From Oscillospiraceae bacterium (GTDB lineage Bacteria > Bacillota_A > Clostridia > Oscillospirales > Oscillospiraceae), in assembly GCA_017398105.1 (NCBI GenBank), contig JAFQHF010000028.1, positions 1-41,486 of the forward strand: 41,486 bases of DNA. The letters run 5' to 3'. A program made the translations under genes and the position numbers. Positions 15,306-23,072 of the stretch are shown here, in pieces (the first letter of the stretch is position 1; the number at the start of each line of letters is the position of its first letter). The notes beneath the pieces are model-generated. The model searched no databases. It saw only the letters and a program-made list of their open reading frames with translations, and was not told the origin of the DNA.

Positions 15306-16233
15306 TCTGATACATCGCCGTAGTCAGATACCGTTCGCCGGAGTCGGGCAGGAGCACAACGATGGTCTTGCCTGCGTTCTGCTCCTGCTTTGCCAGCTCC
15401 AGAGCCGCGTGCAGGGCTGCACCGCCGGAAATACCAGCCAGGATGCCCTCCTGGGTGCCCATGCGGCGGCCGGCGGCATAGGCCTGCTCCGTGGTCACAG
15501 TGACAACCGCGTCCAGCAGTCCGGTGTCCAGAATTTCGGGCACAAAATTGGCACCGATGCCCTGAATGCCGTGAGGCCCTGCCTGACCCCTGGTCAGCAG
15601 CGGAGAATCTGCAGGCTCCACGCCCACGACCTTCACCGCAGGATTCTTTTCCTTCAGGAACCGGCCAGTACCGGTGATGGTGCCGCCGGTGCCGATGCCA
15701 GCAACAAAGATATCCACCTTACCATCGGTATCCTCCCAGATCTCCGGACCGGTGGTGCGGTAATGGGCCTCGGGATTGGCCGGGTTCACAAACTGACCGG
15801 CGATCAGGCTGTCAGGATACTGCTTTGCCAGTTCCTCCGCCTTGGCAATGGCACCGGACATGCCTTCTGCGCCGGGGGTCAGCACCAGCTCACCGCCGAA
15901 GGCCGTCATGAGAAGCCGGCGCTCCATGCTCATGGAATCGGGCATGATGATGATGCACTTGTATCCCCGGGAAGCCGCCACGCTGCACAGACCGATGCCG
16001 GTATTGCCGGAGGTGGGTTCAATGATCACGGAACCGGGCTTCAGGATGCCCTTTCTTTCCGCATCGTCGATCATGGAAAGACCCACCCGGTCTTTGGCAG
16101 AGCCGGCAGGATTGCAGCCCTCCAGCTTGACCAGAACCCGGGCCTTCAGGCCGTCGGTTCTTTCAATATTGCAGATCTCCAGCAAAGGCGTGCGGCCGAT
16201 CAGCTGGGAAACAGATGTGTAGATGTTGGACAT
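15301..16233 (-). CDS. cysK: Cysteine synthase A (O-acetylserine sulfhydrylase)
   Basis: 310 residues, the standard length. It converts O-acetylserine and sulfide to cysteine with pyridoxal phosphate. Lys47 in NPAGSAKDR is the cofactor lysine, TSGNTG (74-79) is the substrate loop and GTGGT (181-185) binds the phosphate. The AGGAGG ribosome site precedes the ATG by about six bases. It is divergent from cysE, which makes its substrate. Its promoter lies beyond a 216-bp repeat element that occupies its leader, and its stop codon lies in the terminus of another such element, so both ends of the gene are bordered by the same repeat family. Confidence 0.96.
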   Translation of the reverse strand: MSNIYTSVSQLIGRTPLLEICNIERTDGLKARVLVKLEGCNPAGSAKDRVGLSMIDDAERKGILKPGSVIIEPTSGNTGIGLCSVAASRGYKCIIIMPDSMSMERRLLMTAFGGELVLTPGAEGMSGAIAKAEELAKQYPDSLIAGQFVNPANPEAHYRTTGPEIWEDTDGKVDIFVAGIGTGGTITGTGRFLKEKNPAVKVVGVEPADSPLLTRGQAGPHGIQGIGANFVPEILDTGLLDAVVTVTTEQAYAAGRRMGTQEGILAGISGGAALHAALELAKQEQNAGKTIVVLLPDSGERYLTTAMYQK

Positions 16234-16251
16234 AAGATTACCTCCTGGTGA

Positions 16252-16467
16252 GATAAATGACCGTTTATCGCACGAATCTCGAAACGCTACTGTAGGGGCG
16301 GATTTTCAATCCGCCCTCAACGTAACGACAATGGAATGGTATCGATCTGAACAAAGACCGTGGTCGCCGGAGTTGGCTTCACCGGGAATTGATCGATAGA
16401 TTTCGGGCGGATTGGAAATCCGCCCCTACGATTGGTTGATTCCTATGCCGATAAACGATCATTTATC
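16252..16467. repeat. Palindromic MITE-like element, copy d, inside the cysK leader
   Basis: A complete 216-bp element with termini GATAAATGACCGTTTATC (16252-16269) and GATAAACGATCATTTATC (16450-16467), inverted copies of each other at 17 of 18 positions. It holds two palindromes of the GGGCGGATT type. It lies between the cysK promoter (16487-16515) and the cysK ribosome site (16241-16246). The same element recurs inverted at 41347-41486. Confidence 0.85.
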
Positions 16468-16486
16468 ATACTGATTGATACCTGAA

Positions 16487-16515
16487 ATTATACCCAACTC
16501 TCCTGCCCATGTCAA
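16487..16515 (-). promoter_or_regulatory. Promoter of cysK
   Basis: Minus-strand TTGACA (16515-16510), 17-base spacer, TATAAT (16492-16487): a perfect consensus sigma-A promoter. Its transcript would carry the whole of repeat copy d before the cysK ribosome site. Confidence 0.75.
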
Positions 16516-16544
16516 TTGACTTTGGCAAATCCATATGATAAACT
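16516..16544 (+). promoter_or_regulatory. Promoter of cysE
   Basis: TTGACT (16516-16521), 17-base spacer, TAAACT (16539-16544), 29 bases before the ATG. The -35 box directly abuts that of cysK on the other strand (TGTCAATTGACT), so one regulator or polymerase could affect both genes. Confidence 0.7.
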
Positions 16545-16572
16545 GATACAACAAATTAAGGAGGGATTGGAT

Positions 16573-17514
16573 ATGACTCCCATTGAACTGGAAATTGAAG
16601 GTATCGTTGACAATATTCTGGAGGATTACTGCCACGGACGTGCAATCGATAAGCTGGATCAGTCCTGCCTGCCGGATAAGGACATCGTCATTGACATGAT
16701 CGGCAAGCTCCTGCGCATCGTCTACCCCGGTGCCACCAAGGAAAAAACCTTCCGCATCTACAACGCGCGGCATAATCTTTCCATGCTGATCGAAGATGTG
16801 ATGTACAATCTGAACAAGCAGATGACTCTGGTTTTCCTGGGCTCCATGGAGAAAGCAGCGGCCCGGGCAAAGGCCCAGCAGCTGAGCCTGGAGTTTTTCC
16901 GGGAAATTCCCGCTGTCCGGGCTGTGTCCCAGACGGATGTGGAAGCCTTCTTTGACGGCGATCCCGCTGCCTTCAGCGTAGACGAGATCATCTTCTGCTA
17001 TCCCGGTCTGTATGCCATTACCGTTTACCGGCTGGCCCATGTGCTGTACAGTCTGGGCGTTCCCATGCTGCCGCGAATCATGACCGAGCACGCCCATTCC
17101 ATCACCGGTATCGATATCAACCCCGGCGCCACCGTGGGCAAGTATTTCTTCATCGACCACGGTACCGGCATCGTCATCGGTGAGACTACCACCATCGGCG
17201 ACCATGTGAAGATCTACCAGGGCGTGACACTGGGTGCTTTGACCACCCGGGGCGGACAGAGCCTGCGGGGCAAGAAGCGTCACCCCACCATTGAGGACAA
17301 CGTGACCATCTATGCCGGTGCCTCTATCCTGGGCGGCGGCACGGTCATCGGACGGGACAGCGTCATCGGCTCCAACGTGTTCATCACCCATTCCATTCCG
17401 GCCTGCACCACCGTCAGCGTCAAGAGCCAGGAGCTGCAGTTCAAACCCAGAAACTGCGGCGGCAACTGCCAGAGCTGCGACAAGCCGGAGCCCTTCTGGG
17501 AAGATCAGAAATAA
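16573..17514 (+). CDS. cysE: Serine O-acetyltransferase
   Basis: 313 residues. It acetylates serine from acetyl-CoA, the first step of cysteine synthesis, and is divergent from cysK. A helical N-terminal domain is followed by the left-handed hexapeptide-repeat domain: INPGATVGKYFFIDHGTGIV carries the active-site His/Asp region, then GETTTIGDHVKIYQGVTLGA and SVIGSNVFITHSIPA. This long type resembles the EpsC/NifP serine acetyltransferases. The C-terminus is cysteine-rich (NCGGNCQSCDKPEPFW), which could bind a metal or respond to thiol state. The start at 16573 was chosen for AAGGAGGGA seven bases upstream; an in-frame ATG at 16516 lies in the promoter. Confidence 0.92.
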   Translation: MTPIELEIEGIVDNILEDYCHGRAIDKLDQSCLPDKDIVIDMIGKLLRIVYPGATKEKTFRIYNARHNLSMLIEDVMYNLNKQMTLVFLGSMEKAAARAKAQQLSLEFFREIPAVRAVSQTDVEAFFDGDPAAFSVDEIIFCYPGLYAITVYRLAHVLYSLGVPMLPRIMTEHAHSITGIDINPGATVGKYFFIDHGTGIVIGETTTIGDHVKIYQGVTLGALTTRGGQSLRGKKRHPTIEDNVTIYAGASILGGGTVIGRDSVIGSNVFITHSIPACTTVSVKSQELQFKPRNCGGNCQSCDKPEPFWEDQK

Positions 17515-17527
17515 CTTCAAATGACTT

Positions 17528-17631
17528 GTAGGGCGGGGACATGTCCCCGCCGGGCACTTACAGATTCTGAGTGTTTCACTGTTAACACTCAGGGATCGAT
17601 ACTGCCCGGCGGAGGCATGCCTCCGCCCTAC
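17528..17631. repeat. Palindromic element, copy e, between convergent genes
   Basis: Opens with a GTAGGGCGGGGACATGTCCC palindrome and ends with GGCGGAGGCATGCCTCCGCC, plus outer GGGCA/TGCCC arms and an inner CTGAGTG/CACTCAG stem. The same 104-base arrangement is at 22471-22574. It lies between the 3' ends of cysE and the CapA gene and probably acts as a two-way terminator. Termini of the GATAAATGATCG type are not visible. Confidence 0.75.
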
Positions 17632-17645
17632 ATACTTTTCTTGAA

Positions 17646-19139
17646 TTATGCCGCAGGAAGGGTAGTCTCCGCTGCTGCGGTGGTTTCCACAGGGGCCTCA
17701 GTTGCCTCTGTGGCGAATTTTTCCGGGTTATGGGCCAGGTCGTAGTAATACTGCTCCCGGTCCACCTTTGCCTGTTCCAGGTAGGTCTGGCACTGAGTCA
17801 GTCCTTCGCCCACGATCTTCATGGTACGGTCATAGGACTTGACCGCTGCGCTGAAATAATGGTCGTTCAGACCAAACAGATCCTTCCACTCTGCCTCCCG
17901 CTCCTTGTCCAGAGGCAGGATGTTGTATTCCCGGCCGCCGTTTGCAGTGTGCATATTCACCCAGGTGGGCAGCACTTCCACACCGGAAACATAGACCTTA
18001 CCGTCGGAATACTTCTCAAATTCCACAGCAAACAGGACACCGTCCTCGGTATGGGCGCTCTGGATTTGGGAGATATTGCCCTGACGCTGGTTGGAAACCG
18101 CATTGCCCAGGGAATAGATACAGACGGTTTTATGATTGGGATCAACGGTGCTTTCCAGCAGTTCCATAGGCTGCACCACATGGGGATGGCCGCCCACGAT
18201 CACATCGAAGCCAATGTCGCACAGCTCCTGGGCGATCTTGTTCTGGGTGGCATTTTCCTCCAGCTGGTATTCCAGGCCCCAGTGGATCTGCATCATGGTC
18301 ACTTCCGCACCGGCTTGCTTCATCTGCTGCATAATGTTCTTCAGCTCTTCGTAGAAGGCAGGCAGATTGTTGTTCATAAAGAAATTGATGGTGCCGTCTG
18401 CAGGAATGGGAGTCAGACCGTTCATGGACACCTTGGAACCGGTGAAATTGAAGGCCCAGCTGTAGCAGACCATGCCCACCTTGATGCCGTTGATGTCCAC
18501 CACGGCAAACTTGGGTTCCTCATCGCTGAGCTGGGTGCCCAGAGTCGCCAGGCCCTTGCTGCGGGAATGCTCCAGGGTTCTTGCCACACCGGCTGCCATG
18601 GTGTCGCCGCAGTGGTTATTGGCAGTCAGAAGCATATCATAGCCGGCATCCACCACCGCATCCGCCAGCTGATCGGGGCAGTTGAAGGCAGGGTTGCCCT
18701 GATAGACAAAGTCATCGCCGCCGAAGGTGGTCTCCAGATTTGCCAGAGCATAATCGTAGGAGGACACATAATCCTTGGTATACTTGAAAATAGACGAGAA
18801 ATCATAGCCGCCGCTGACACGGCAGGAATCGAACACCGGCTTGTGCATCAGCAAATCGCCCTGGGAACTGATGGTTGCGGTGGCCACCACAGTCTCCGGC
18901 TCCACGGGAGGTACCGTAGTGGGAGGCACGGTGGTTTCCGTGGGTGCCTCGGTTTCGGAACCGGCAGCTTCCGTAGGCAGCTGGATGACCGCATCAGTAG
19001 GTGCCGTCTGGCTGGATTCCAGATTCACCATATCAACACACAGCCAGACAAAATAACCGGTGGCTGCGATCAGTGCCAGGATCAGCAGCATCGCAATGGC
19101 AGTACCGGCACCGCCAAGCCGCTTGGGGTTCTTGGACAT
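17646..19139 (-). CDS. CapA/PgsA-like metallophosphatase-fold protein, membrane-anchored
   Basis: 497 residues. An N-terminal membrane anchor (about residues 11-34) and a Thr/Pro/Glu-rich linker precede a CapA-family domain (about 85-400) with the motifs GDLLMHKPV, NLETTFGG, TANNHCGD, IHWGLEYQ and GGHPHVVQP, which hold the expected metal ligands. CapA/PgsA proteins belong to poly-gamma-glutamate or capsule systems, but many stand alone in clostridia with unknown substrates; no pgsB/pgsC lie nearby. The C-terminus is again Thr/Ala-rich. It begins 18 bases after the alr stop, so the two are probably co-transcribed. Confidence 0.85.
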   Translation of the reverse strand: MSKNPKRLGGAGTAIAMLLILALIAATGYFVWLCVDMVNLESSQTAPTDAVIQLPTEAAGSETEAPTETTVPPTTVPPVEPETVVATATISSQGDLLMHKPVFDSCRVSGGYDFSSIFKYTKDYVSSYDYALANLETTFGGDDFVYQGNPAFNCPDQLADAVVDAGYDMLLTANNHCGDTMAAGVARTLEHSRSKGLATLGTQLSDEEPKFAVVDINGIKVGMVCYSWAFNFTGSKVSMNGLTPIPADGTINFFMNNNLPAFYEELKNIMQQMKQAGAEVTMMQIHWGLEYQLEENATQNKIAQELCDIGFDVIVGGHPHVVQPMELLESTVDPNHKTVCIYSLGNAVSNQRQGNISQIQSAHTEDGVLFAVEFEKYSDGKVYVSGVEVLPTWVNMHTANGGREYNILPLDKEREAEWKDLFGLNDHYFSAAVKSYDRTMKIVGEGLTQCQTYLEQAKVDREQYYYDLAHNPEKFATEATEAPVETTAAAETTLPAA

Positions 19140-19157
19140 GAGAGATCCTCCTTTTCT

Positions 19158-20318
19158 TTATTGGAACGAATCGGTAAGGTAATGGACGGAATGAATATTC
19201 TCTCCGCCGCTGACGTAAATTCTGGGAACCCTGCGGCTGATGCCGCAGACGAATTCATAATTGAAGCTGTCTGCCCGGGCGGAGATCTCCTCCATGGTGA
19301 TGGTTTCCTCACCATCGGTGCCCACCAGGGTCACCCGGTCACCAGGCCGTACATTGGGAATATCCGTCACGTCCGCCATCATCTGATCCATGCAGATGCG
19401 GCCGATGATGGGAACTTTTTTTCCGTGGATCAGCACATGGAACTTTCCGGACAGATTCCGGCGGTAGCCGTCGGCATACCCCACGGGAATGGTGGCGATG
19501 ACGGTTTCCTTCGTGGTGGTGTAGGTGCCGCCGTAGCTGACCTCCCGTCCGGGGGGCAGGGTTTTCACATTGGTGATCTTGCTCAAAAACTGCAGGGCTG
19601 GCTTCAGCCGCAGCAGCTGTGGATCGACCTCTTCACTGGGATACATTCCGTAAAGCACAATGCCCGCCCGAACCATATCATAGTGCCGGTCAAAATTCAT
19701 CAGGCCCGCGGAGTTGTTCAGATGCCGGACAGGAACCTTCACGCCCCGTTCCGCCAGCATGGCACAGAAGGCATCAAACCGGTCCGCCTGGGCCAGGGAG
19801 CGGGACAAATCCTCACAGTCCGCAGTGGCAAAGTGGCTGAAAATCCCCTCCGGTTCCAGACCGGGCAGGGCAGCGATCCGGGCGCAGATATCCGCATCCG
19901 CCTGCGTTACCTGAAAGCCCAGGCGGCTCATGCCTGTATCCACAGCCAGATGGAACCGCGCTGTCATGCCCTCCTGCTGTGCCGCTTCCGAGAGGGCCTG
20001 GGCATCCTCCCACCGGAAAATAGCCGGTCGGATATTCTCCCGGATGGCCGTGCGGAAGGCACTGACCGGTGTATGGCCCAGGATCAGGATTGGCGTGGTC
20101 AGCCCGGCCTGCCGGAGCTCCATGGCTTCCAGCATGGAGCTGACCCCGAAAAAGGCGCATTTTCCCTGCAGGAGCCTTGCCACCTGAACAGCGCCGTGAC
20201 CATAGGCATCGGCCTTCACCACCGCCATCACCGGAACCTTCACTTTTTCCCGGATGGCATCAAAATTCTCAGAAATGGCATCCAGGTCAATTTTGACCCG
20301 GGTACTGTCAAAATTCAA
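19158..20318 (-). CDS. alr: Alanine racemase
   Basis: 386 residues, normal length. It makes D-alanine for peptidoglycan, using pyridoxal phosphate. Lys35 in VVKADAYGHGA is the cofactor lysine. The second catalytic tyrosine is expected in the C-terminal domain near EVSYGGTYTTTKE, and IPVGYADGYRR is the conserved family motif. The start is a TTG at 20318 preceded by AAGGA; no ATG fits. The gene leads an operon with the CapA-like gene. Alanine racemases also occur in sporulation contexts (spore alr), which cannot be decided here. Confidence 0.95.
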   Translation of the reverse strand: MNFDSTRVKIDLDAISENFDAIREKVKVPVMAVVKADAYGHGAVQVARLLQGKCAFFGVSSMLEAMELRQAGLTTPILILGHTPVSAFRTAIRENIRPAIFRWEDAQALSEAAQQEGMTARFHLAVDTGMSRLGFQVTQADADICARIAALPGLEPEGIFSHFATADCEDLSRSLAQADRFDAFCAMLAERGVKVPVRHLNNSAGLMNFDRHYDMVRAGIVLYGMYPSEEVDPQLLRLKPALQFLSKITNVKTLPPGREVSYGGTYTTTKETVIATIPVGYADGYRRNLSGKFHVLIHGKKVPIIGRICMDQMMADVTDIPNVRPGDRVTLVGTDGEETITMEEISARADSFNYEFVCGISRRVPRIYVSGGENIHSVHYLTDSFQ

Positions 20319-20342
20319 GCAAATCAGTCCTTACAAATTACA

Positions 20343-20372
20343 ATTATACCCATTCTAACACAGAAGGTAACA
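20343..20372 (-). promoter_or_regulatory. Promoter of alr-capA
   Basis: Minus-strand TATAAT (20348-20343) with TGTTAC (20372-20367) 18 bases upstream. The -10 box is perfect and the -35 box weak. Confidence 0.5.
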
Positions 20373-20429
20373 AAAGTAAACAAGGAAAGTCCTTAAGGTT
20401 TCCTTGCGGTTTTCAATAGAAGATGGTAT

Positions 20430-20600
20430 GATAAGTTATCGTTTAGCTGACAGATACACCACACCATTGTAGGGGCGGATTTTTAATCCGCCCTAATCCC
20501 GCCGATACATATACCGTAAAATTCTCCGTATAATTGTCGGTATCCGGAGGGCGGATTGAAAATCCGCCCCTACGATTGGTTGATCCCCATGATAATTTCC
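20430..20600. repeat. Palindromic MITE-like element, copy f
   Basis: Left terminus GATAAGTTATCGTTTAGC (20430), palindromes GTAGGGGCGGATTTTTAATC (from 20469) and GGGCGGATTGAAAATCCGCC (20549 onward), right end degenerate. The interior matches copy b. It lies between the divergent alr and DUF3786 genes. Confidence 0.75.
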
Positions 20601-20617
20601 CCAAAGGAGGCATTCCC

Positions 20618-21232
20618 ATGGCCCGTGTGAATAATTATCTGATCCAGGCCCGGCAGGCGAAGGATCTGTTTCTGACCTTTGATCAGGAAAAACTCATTCA
20701 AAAATTCCATATGGAGCATGACGAGACCTTTCTCTACATCCCCATGCTCTCCCAGAAGCACCGGATTCACAGGGTTACCGGCGATATGGAGCGGCTGACG
20801 GAAACCGGCTGGGTCGATGCCAATTCCCACGGGGAAGTGATGACCCTGCTTGACCTGGTCTGCGACAGCCGGGACAGCCGCTTTCTTACCGGCAGTTGGA
20901 AGAACATGGCAAATTTCGGCCTGCTGTTCCACCAGAATCTGCTGGAGGGGCAAAAGGACCCCTGGGCAGACCTGTTTGAGCAAAACCCGGAGGCCTTTTC
21001 CAAAGCCTGCCGTTCTCTCGGAGGCCGCGAGCTTCCCATGGGCGACCTGTGCTATGCCATTGAGCTGTTCGACGGGCTGGAGATCGCCCTGCAGCTGTGG
21101 TTCGGGGACGAGGAATTCCCCGCCAGCCTCCGCTTTCTGTGGGATGAAAATGCCCTGATGTACATCAAATACGAAACCATGTACTTCGCCCGGGGCATGC
21201 TGCTGGAGCGGATCCGGGAGCGCATGCAATAA
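20618..21232 (+). CDS. DUF3786 family protein
   Basis: 204 residues. The sequence MARVNNYLIQARQAKDLFL, VMTLLDLVCDSRDSRF and the C-terminal LQLWFGDEEFPASLRFLWDE match the DUF3786 proteins of clostridia as I remember them. No membrane segment or signal is seen and the function is unknown. The start at 20618 was chosen for AAAGGAGG eight bases upstream; the frame extends further upstream only through repeat copy f. It precedes the ECF sigma gene by 65 bases, but a separate promoter lies between. Confidence 0.82.
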   Translation: MARVNNYLIQARQAKDLFLTFDQEKLIQKFHMEHDETFLYIPMLSQKHRIHRVTGDMERLTETGWVDANSHGEVMTLLDLVCDSRDSRFLTGSWKNMANFGLLFHQNLLEGQKDPWADLFEQNPEAFSKACRSLGGRELPMGDLCYAIELFDGLEIALQLWFGDEEFPASLRFLWDENALMYIKYETMYFARGMLLERIRERMQ

Positions 21233-21246
21233 TTTTTCAAATTTCC

Positions 21247-21277
21247 TGTAACAAACGTCCTTCTTTCCAGTCTTATA
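21247..21277 (+). promoter_or_regulatory. Candidate ECF-type promoter of the sigma/anti-sigma pair
   Basis: TGTAAC (21247-21252) and GTCTTATA (21270-21277) are 17 bases apart. The AAC-like -35 and GTC-like -10 resemble ECF promoters rather than sigma-A ones, so the factor may drive its own gene. Confidence 0.45.
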
Positions 21278-21297
21278 GGCGAAAGTGAGGTGAGAAT

Positions 21298-21765
21298 GTG
21301 ACAGATTTCCAGGAGGTCTACGACCAATACTTCAAAGATGTCTACAAATACGCACTGTCTTTGTGCCGGGACACCAGCCTGGCAGAGGAGATCACCCAAG
21401 AGACCTTCTTCAAGGCACTCAAAAATATTGACTCCTTCAAGGGGCAGTGCCGACTGTACGTCTGGCTGTGTCAGATCGCCAAAAATACTTATTATTCATA
21501 TTCTCAAAAATCCCGCCGAACCGCACCGGATCAGGAAGCCCCTTCCCAGGAGAGTCTGGAAGAGCATCTGATTACCAAAGAATCCGCCTTTGAGATCCAT
21601 AAGATCCTGCATTCTCTGCAAGAGCCTTATAAAGAGGTCTTTTCCCTGCGGGTTTTCGGTGAACTGTCCTTTTCCCAAATCAGTATTCTGTTCGGAAAAA
21701 CAGAAAGCTGGGCCCGGGTCACCTATCACCGGGCAAGACTGAAAATCAAGGAGGAAATAAAATGA
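21298..21765 (+). CDS. ECF-family RNA polymerase sigma factor
   Basis: 155 residues. Region 2 is visible in YALSLCRDTSLAEEITQETFFKA (two parts) and the YVWLCQIAKN stretch; region 4 in YKEVFSLRVFGELSFSQISI and WARVTYHRARLKIKE. Such factors redirect RNA polymerase after release by a membrane anti-sigma factor. The start is GTG at 21298, after GAGGTGAG; it has no competing ATG. The stop overlaps the anti-sigma start (ATGA). It is closest in appearance to SigV/SigW-type factors for envelope stress, but the stimulus is unknown. Confidence 0.93.
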   Translation: MTDFQEVYDQYFKDVYKYALSLCRDTSLAEEITQETFFKALKNIDSFKGQCRLYVWLCQIAKNTYYSYSQKSRRTAPDQEAPSQESLEEHLITKESAFEIHKILHSLQEPYKEVFSLRVFGELSFSQISILFGKTESWARVTYHRARLKIKEEIK

Positions 21766-22451
21766 AATTACCCTGTGAAATGATTCGCGACATTCTGCCG
21801 CTGTACCACGACGGTGTATGCAGCGATGTCAGCAAGGCGCTGGTCAAAGAGCATCTGAGCGGCTGCAGGGACTGCACCGCCGCACTGAACGCTCTGGATG
21901 CGGAAATCGAGATTCCCAAGCTGGAAGTCGATTCTGCCAAGCTCCTGAAATCCATTAAATCCAAGTGGAAGAAAAAGACCCGGCTGAAGGGCATCTGCAT
22001 CGGACTGGTCGTGTTCCTGCTGGCTTTCACGGTTTGGTTCCAGCTGACGCAGAACTGCTATGTACCTATGGCCGTGGCCGACTATACCATTACGAATGTC
22101 TGTCGCCTATCTGACGGTACCTATTATCTGGAATACAAGCACCCCTATGCGTTTGCTTCCTATGGCGCAGATATTTGCCGTACAGATGATGGTGCCATTC
22201 ATGTGACGGAGTACCGCCCCCGGCTTGTGTTCCGGCAAGATGCCAACGGCGGCACCACCAGAAGCTTTCTGATCGATCCGGAAAATAACATTATGCACAC
22301 AGACACCGGAAAGGAAATGCCCCTGACCGCATTTTACCTGGGCTGTCCCGACCGGGGGGAGGCGCTCCTTCTGTGGGATGCAGATATGGAAGTACCTGCT
22401 GCCAGCAAAGATGTGGAAGAACGCGAACTGGGCGGCTGGGCCTTCAGCTGA
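21762..22451 (+). CDS. Membrane anti-sigma factor with zinc-binding domain
   Basis: 229 residues. The N-terminal domain has the zinc anti-sigma signature His31-X3-Cys35-X2-Cys38 (HLSGCRDC), with Cys20 as a possible fourth ligand. One membrane helix follows at about 75-95 (GICIGLVVFLLAFTVWF), then an extracytoplasmic domain of about 130 residues of no known family. It would hold the ECF factor inactive at the membrane until the outer domain senses a signal. Four-base ATGA overlap with the sigma gene supports stoichiometric expression. Confidence 0.88.
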   Translation: MKLPCEMIRDILPLYHDGVCSDVSKALVKEHLSGCRDCTAALNALDAEIEIPKLEVDSAKLLKSIKSKWKKKTRLKGICIGLVVFLLAFTVWFQLTQNCYVPMAVADYTITNVCRLSDGTYYLEYKHPYAFASYGADICRTDDGAIHVTEYRPRLVFRQDANGGTTRSFLIDPENNIMHTDTGKEMPLTAFYLGCPDRGEALLLWDADMEVPAASKDVEERELGGWAFS

Positions 22452-22470
22452 GTGTAACCGATAAAAACCT

Positions 22471-22574
22471 GTAGGGCGGGGACACGTCCCCGCCGGGCAG
22501 CTGTATCTTCTGAGCGTTCTGATCTTACTGCTCAGGTATCGATACTGCCCGGCGGAGGCATGCCTCCGCCCTAC
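22471..22574. repeat. Palindromic element, copy g, between convergent genes
   Basis: Same layout and length as copy e (104 bases): GTAGGGCGGGGACACGTCCC at one end, GGCGGAGGCATGCCTCCGCC at the other, outer GGGCAG/CTGCCC-like arms and an inner CTGAGC/GCTCAG stem. It sits between the ends of the anti-sigma gene and the flavin-binding-protein gene. Confidence 0.75.
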
Positions 22575-22583
22575 AATTTTTAT

Positions 22584-23072
22584 TCAGGACTCTTTTGTAA
22601 TTTTGCCCGTCATGTGCTCCGGCACCAGACGGAATACCAGAACACCGCTTCCGTACTTCTCGATTTCCGCTTCGATGTAAGAATCATCGGATGTATACTT
22701 AAAGCTCAGAGCCCGGGTCAGCTCGATGGCTTTTGCATGGTCTTCCACAATCTCGATTTTTCCGAAGACGATGACGCTTTTGATATTCAGCGCCCAGTCC
22801 CCTTCCTCCCGGCAGCCCTGGTCATATACGCAGAAGGAGGCTTTGGAATTGGCCTTCATGGCATCGACCTTGTGGCCAAATTTGCCGCTGTGGAAATAGA
22901 GCATACCGTCTTCTTCATTATACCAGTGGTCGATGGGCAGGCCGTAGGGATAGCCATCGTCACCAATCAGGGACAGAACGCCCCGGGGTTCATTTTTCAG
23001 CAGTTTGATGCAGGTTTCCTGGGTCAGCTGCTGTTTTTTTCTTGCCATTTCTCTGAACATGATTTGTTTCAA
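22584..23072 (-). CDS. Pyridoxamine 5'-phosphate oxidase-like flavin-binding protein
   Basis: 162 residues. The pattern EPRGVLSLIGDDGYPYGLPI, MLYFHSGKFGHKVDAMKANS and VIVFGKIEIVED matches the split-barrel FMN-binding proteins of the PNPOx-like group (including nitroimidazole-reductase-like NimA relatives). They bind FMN or F420 and reduce small molecules; the substrate is unknown. The start is uncertain: a TTG at 23072 overlaps the upstream stop (TTGA), while an ATG at 23060 has AAAGG 13 bases upstream. Either way it is coupled to the gene at 23069-23434. Confidence 0.85.
   Translation of the reverse strand: MKQIMFREMARKKQQLTQETCIKLLKNEPRGVLSLIGDDGYPYGLPIDHWYNEEDGMLYFHSGKFGHKVDAMKANSKASFCVYDQGCREEGDWALNIKSVIVFGKIEIVEDHAKAIELTRALSFKYTSDDSYIEAEIEKYGSGVLVFRLVPEHMTGKITKES

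Noticed and set aside
16234..16572. A T-box or other cysteine/methionine riboswitch before cysK or cysE
   Set aside because: No T-box core (TGGNACCGCG-like) or SAM-riboswitch pattern was found; the space is filled by the repeat element and promoters.
17730..20396. An 888-codon plus-strand frame opposite capA and alr
   Set aside because: It crosses two well-supported genes and their intergenic gap and has no family features.
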